From: an uncultured Oscillospiraceae bacterium
GTDB lineage: Bacteria > Bacillota > Clostridia > Oscillospirales > Oscillospiraceae
Reading direction: 5' to 3'
Length of the DNA: 24,568 nucleotides
NCBI GenBank assembly: GCA_934630985.1
Contig: CAKTXO010000015.1
Location: 1 to 24,568 of the forward strand
Under the pieces are notes generated by a model. The model did not search any database. It was not told where the DNA came from and saw nothing but the letters and a program-made list of their open reading frames with translations. Numbering within the stretch: the stretch's first letter is position 1; each line of letters opens with the position of its first letter. Both the position numbers and the translations under genes were made by a program. Below are positions 21,735-24,568 of the stretch, piece after piece.

Positions 21735-22100
21735 TTATTCAGTTACATAGTCGATACATTCCTCAAAACTCTTTTTGATATTCTTTTTAATCGCCGTATC
21801 GCAAAGGATACCCCAATAATCTGCCCGCAGATTTTTCTTATCAACAGATTCATTCCTTGTTCCAGTAGTACGCTGAGCCGGTCGCACTGGCAGAGAATTG
21901 GCAAATTGCAGCATAGCATAAATCGCAGGGTACTTTTGCGTCATCTCACGATCAAGAGCACGAGCTTCACTATCTGTTCCGTACTGAATCGTATTTTGAA
22001 TTCGGGCTAGATCAATGGCGATATCAGCACAATCATGCGCATTTTTAATTGCTATCAATGTCGATTGCTCTAAATCAGCTACAAAGAAGATACTTCCCAT
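21735..22100 (-). CDS. Unrecognised 121-residue protein, first gene of the operon
   Basis: I do not recognise this protein. It starts MGSIFFVADLEQSTLIAIKN and is mainly helical and mildly charged, with two cysteines (in NAHDCADIAIDL and WGILCDTAIKK), a central AQRTTGTRNESVDKKNLRAD loop and a C-terminal KKSFEECIDYVTE. No signal peptide, membrane segment or catalytic motif is visible. The ATG at 22100 has AAGGAG 8 nt upstream; a longer frame to 22133 has no site. A good promoter lies about 45 nt upstream of the start. It is the first gene of a three-gene unit with DUF6680-like and DUF6414-like partners and shares their low GC content. Confidence 0.65.
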   Translation of the reverse strand: MGSIFFVADLEQSTLIAIKNAHDCADIAIDLARIQNTIQYGTDSEARALDREMTQKYPAIYAMLQFANSLPVRPAQRTTGTRNESVDKKNLRADYWGILCDTAIKKNIKKSFEECIDYVTE

Positions 22101-22144
22101 TCTAACAGCTCCTTTTCGTGGAATACATAACATTTACCACTTTT

Positions 22145-22174
22145 AGTATAATACAACGTGGCTTCTAAAGTCAA
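22145..22174 (-). promoter_or_regulatory. SigA promoter of the three-gene operon
   Basis: Minus strand: TTGACT (22174-22169), 18 nt, TATACT (22150-22145). Transcription should start close to 22138, about 38 nt before the ATG at 22100. Confidence 0.75.
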
Positions 22175-22605
22175 TATATCATTCGTTGAAATTACCAATT
22201 GCTCCATGTGCAGCACTTGCTTGTTTATGTATTTTAGCTAATTGCACTTTTGCAAAGGGGAATGCAGTACAACATATATTAAGCAATCAAACCCCGGCAG
22301 ATGTTTCACTAACATCCACCGGGATAACACTTAGCTTTTTATTATGTGCAGACCGATCTAGTATAAGAGCAAACAGATAGATATGGTCTGCTTCATTATG
22401 TTAAAAGTCAACTTCGCATTGAAGCTATTTAATAATATTTAATACAATAATACGATTGTAGTCAACAGATAGGGCTCAATCATATTTTCCTATAGAACTT
22501 TTTACCATTTGATTCATTCCAGCGGATGAAGTGCTATCAGCTACAAATCATTCCTCCTATCATGCGTTCCTATGCAGCACGCAGATCAGGCAATAACGAC
22601 AGTAC
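22175..22605. other. AT-rich spacer with two hairpins, no supported gene
   Basis: Stem 1 at 22293-22323: cccgg-ca-gatgtt pairs with aacatc-ca-ccggg around tcact, with a symmetric ca/ca internal loop. Stem 2 at about 22350-22391: gcagacc and atct pair with agat and ggtctgc around a 20-nt loop. Neither has a clear T-run. A plus-strand frame of 64 codons at 22186 has no ribosome binding site. On the minus strand a short tail ending AKIHKQASAAHGAIGNFNE (stop near 22176) looks protein-like and may be a gene remnant. Confidence 0.35.
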
Positions 22606-22633
22606 GCCCACCGGTCGATTGACCGGTGGGCTG
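22606..22633. terminator. Hairpin, copy 2 of the duplicated terminator-like sequence
   Basis: GCCCACCGGTC (22606-22616) and GACCGGTGGGC (22621-22631) form a perfect 11-bp stem with a GATT loop. It lies 28 nt past the stop of the Mrr-type gene and likely ends that transcript. The same core is at 20159-20186. Confidence 0.6.
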
Positions 22634-22660
22634 CAATATTTCGCTTATGTCGTTTTAACG

Positions 22661-23653
22661 CTACAGCTTTTCCTCAGGGACCGGAATATACACCATCCTC
22701 AGCGGAATCATTCTCCGATATTTTTCGCTTAGCTGACCGTAATATTTCAAAATTAAATCCACAAGTTCCGTACCGTTGATTCCCCGAATGATTGGCGTGC
22801 TTTCCAGGTATCTTGCGGCATTCTTTGTGTAGTTGGACAGCGTAACAAATAAGCCGTAATCCCCCTCACGCATGGCCCCTTTCAAGGACTGAATGGTGGA
22901 TTCCTTAATGTCGCTGTCCTGGCTTTTTACCTGAACAAGGATACGGGGAGGCAGTTCGTCTTTGTATGCGGTGATGTCTATGCCGCTGTCGCCGCCCTGG
23001 GGGGATACGGTGCAGCGGTATCCCATTGCACGCAGAAGCTCTGCAACAAATTCTTCCAGGGCATATCCTTTCAGCTGCTTGCTCAGCTCTTTCAGAACGA
23101 AATCTCTGGTGGCCTCCACAATATCTTCTGCGGTAGCTGCCACGGTTTCGTCCGGTTCTGCCAAGGCTAACGAAGGCTTGAAACCTTTATCCAAAGCCTG
23201 CATGTATTCATCTGCGTAGTTCTTAAGCAAAAAGAAGGACAGTGCCGAACCGACCTCATACAGTGCGCCTTGGGAGAACGCAGTCCGGGGCAAGTGTTTC
23301 AGCCACTTTACTTTTCTCTGCTGCACATACGGGGCGGCTTCGGGGTTATAAATGAAATCGCTCTCAATGACACCAATGTTGATTTTCCGATCAGCCTTAG
23401 ACGGAAACACCACGTAATCACCGATTTTCACTTCTACAGCAAACCGATACAGCATACCGGCACTGGTAGCAATGGCCCCCTTTTTGCTGTCTGGATATGT
23501 GTCTATATAGTGCGCTTTATAGGCTTCCCGATTTGGCTCCAGTTTGCCGCAATCTCCAAAGTCCTGCCAGCCAATAGCAATGACTTCATTGTGCAGGAAC
23601 AGGGAATCATCCGTTGTGTGGATGCCCCAGATTTTCTTTTCTTCATTGGCCAT
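22661..23653 (-). CDS. Mrr-type (type IV-like) restriction endonuclease
   Basis: A 330-residue nuclease. The C-terminal half (about 190-310) is an Mrr-like PD-(D/E)xK domain: GYALEEFVAELLRAMGYRCT, then the catalytic core GGDSGIDITAY (D226) and ILVQVKSQ (Q241, K243), then TIQSLKGAMREGDYGLFVTL. The N-terminal part (about 8-120, IWGIHTTDDSLFLHNEVIAI, GDYVVFPSKADRKINIGVIE) looks like a PUA/EVE-like module that could read modified bases; this is inference. No methyltransferase is in the window, which fits a modification-dependent enzyme. The start at 23653 has AGGAG upstream; the frame to 23671 has none. It is 73 nt downstream of the DUF2971 gene on the same strand. All expected catalytic residues are present. 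Confidence 0.85.
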   Translation of the reverse strand: MANEEKKIWGIHTTDDSLFLHNEVIAIGWQDFGDCGKLEPNREAYKAHYIDTYPDSKKGAIATSAGMLYRFAVEVKIGDYVVFPSKADRKINIGVIESDFIYNPEAAPYVQQRKVKWLKHLPRTAFSQGALYEVGSALSFFLLKNYADEYMQALDKGFKPSLALAEPDETVAATAEDIVEATRDFVLKELSKQLKGYALEEFVAELLRAMGYRCTVSPQGGDSGIDITAYKDELPPRILVQVKSQDSDIKESTIQSLKGAMREGDYGLFVTLSNYTKNAARYLESTPIIRGINGTELVDLILKYYGQLSEKYRRMIPLRMVYIPVPEEKL

Positions 23654-23693
23654 TATGTACACTCCTGTCAAATCTTACGTTCTATCAGATCAT

Positions 23694-23711
23694 ATTCGTG
23701 ACCTCACGAAT
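23694..23711. promoter_or_regulatory. Perfect 18-bp palindrome between DUF2971 and Mrr-type genes
   Basis: ATTCGTGA-cc-TCACGAAT. It lies 41 nt upstream of the Mrr-type start codon and could be an operator. The 12-mer catattcgtgac that covers its left half also occurs at 23949-23960 inside the DUF2971 gene. Confidence 0.4.
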
Positions 23712-23726
23712 ACCGCTTGCAGATTC

Positions 23727-24568
23727 TTATTCGGATAAACCATCTTTCTCAACAGGGTATGCATTCAATTCGTTTTTCTCATCTATAAACGATTTGTAGA
23801 TTTTCTTTACCCCTGCCTCTTTTGCCATTGCAATCACAAGGTCTTCTTCGGCCCGGTTCATGCGCAAACCAAGAACCACTCCATATGGTATCATCTCTAC
23901 CATAACCGGTGCATTCATTTGTGCATTTGCAATCATCCGCCATTCCTGGTCATATTCGTGACATTTCTTTTTGATAAGTGTGGTTCGCTCAGCTTCCCAC
24001 ATAACTGGTTTCATTTTTTCCAGCCACTCAGGAGGAATTGTCTTACCGACGGATTCAGTAAGCTTTTGCATCATAATAAATTCTGCAAAATTGGTTGCGT
24101 CGTAGGGCGTATCCGAATAGTAGATTGGGTATATCGGGGTTCCATACCGTATCCCGCATTCTTTACATTTTTCCTGTTTGCCGCACAGGAAGGCACTTTC
24201 GTCTTCCATATCATAGAACTGAACAAACCCTCGATATTGGTCTGCGTATTTCAGCCAGAGTGTCTCGTTAAGCCCATTTTCCGAGAAGCAGACTGACCAC
24301 ACATTTTTCCTGACTTCATTTCGTATATCAAGCAGATAGCTCTGAAAGTCCGGCAATATGCCTTGTGCCAACCAGCCCTGAACGCTCTTTACCGTGAGTT
24401 GTTCCAGCTTTTCCTCGGGAATTATGCCGCTTAATAATGTTCTTGTGCCATCTATTACTTCTTGTGTACGCTCTGGAGTCCTGAAATTCTTCCTGTATTC
24501 CTCCATAATTGCGGCAATATTTATGTGCAGGAAGGTATCAAAGGGGTCATCATAATAGTTTGCCTTTG
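23727..24568 (-). CDS. DUF2971 protein, partial (start beyond the window)
   Basis: The frame is open to the right edge and continues upstream of the first internal ATG (24506) with KANYYDDPFDTFLHINIAAI, which matches the NDPFD-type motif near the N-terminus of DUF2971 proteins; so the true start is outside. Further in, WSVCFSENGLNETLWLKYAD then QYRGFVQFYD is the family signature. The C-terminal half has KKCHEYDQEWRMIA and ends VEKDGLSE. A CxxC-like group (CGKQEKCKECGIRYG) might bind metal. DUF2971 proteins are common beside restriction and other accessory genes, but their activity is not known to me. The following gene is the Mrr-type nuclease on the same strand, so co-expression is likely. 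Confidence 0.8.
   Translation of the reverse strand, partial: KANYYDDPFDTFLHINIAAIMEEYRKNFRTPERTQEVIDGTRTLLSGIIPEEKLEQLTVKSVQGWLAQGILPDFQSYLLDIRNEVRKNVWSVCFSENGLNETLWLKYADQYRGFVQFYDMEDESAFLCGKQEKCKECGIRYGTPIYPIYYSDTPYDATNFAEFIMMQKLTESVGKTIPPEWLEKMKPVMWEAERTTLIKKKCHEYDQEWRMIANAQMNAPVMVEMIPYGVVLGLRMNRAEEDLVIAMAKEAGVKKIYKSFIDEKNELNAYPVEKDGLSE

Noticed and set aside
22186..22380. Plus-strand 64-codon frame with a signal-peptide-like start
   Set aside because: No ribosome binding site; it crosses two hairpins, and the hydrophobic start is explained by a Lys/Ala-rich remnant on the other strand.

Overview
The window looks like a chromosome segment of a low-GC-phylum, gut-type member of the Clostridia (Oscillospiraceae-like). 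The evidence is AGGAGG-type ribosome binding sites, canonical SigA promoters, a TPP riboswitch with an intrinsic terminator, a Spo0A-type DNA-binding domain, and many small palindromic intergenic repeats. Genes from about 480 to 19000 are GC-rich. From about 20200 onward the sequence becomes clearly AT-richer, as expected of acquired DNA. The genus cannot be fixed from the sequence alone.

Layout. (1) 1-2883: threonine biosynthesis. The start of homoserine dehydrogenase (minus strand) is divergent from thrC-thrB; two face-to-face promoters overlap in a dyad, and a terminator follows thrB. (2) 2884-3317: repeat-rich spacer. (3) 3318-4090: thiamine transporter ThiT under a TPP riboswitch and a consensus promoter. 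(4) 4128-6256: a minus-strand operon of XRE repressor, ImmA-type metallopeptidase and sugar O-acetyltransferase, divergent from a gene that encodes only the Spo0A C-terminal DNA-binding domain. Four TACTWWWGTA-like operators with about 32-bp periodicity lie between them. (5) 6257-7074: an 820-bp spacer made almost entirely of small repeats, including a 165-bp hairpin element with terminal inverted repeats. (6) 7075-19008: a block of minus-strand genes for organic-acid uptake and catabolism. In transcription order these are a four-carbon acid sugar kinase, an iron alcohol dehydrogenase, a DHDPS-family aldolase, a PdxA2-like dehydrogenase, a second DHDPS-family aldolase, a TAXI binding lipoprotein and a fused TRAP permease. 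After a terminator come a stand-alone VOC domain, an EamA transporter, and a PrpR-type regulator whose AAA+ motor is degenerate. (7) 19009-24568: an accessory region with a broken serine recombinase, a half-copy of the hairpin element, a truncated AbrB/SpoVT protein, a DUF6061-like protein, an AT-rich three-gene operon of uncertain function (DUF6414-like, DUF6680-like, one unknown) bracketed by two near-identical hairpins, an Mrr-type restriction endonuclease, and a DUF2971 protein that runs off the end.

How parts work together. The catabolic block probably imports a small hydroxy acid through TAXI-TRAP, phosphorylates it and oxidises it to a C3 unit, with the aldolases and alcohol dehydrogenase handling related 2-keto acids and aldehydes. 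The XRE/ImmA pair probably controls the Spo0A-like protein as a repressor/protease switch. The best candidates for something undescribed are that switch and the three-gene operon beside the restriction genes. Names of DUF families are recalled from memory and were not searched.
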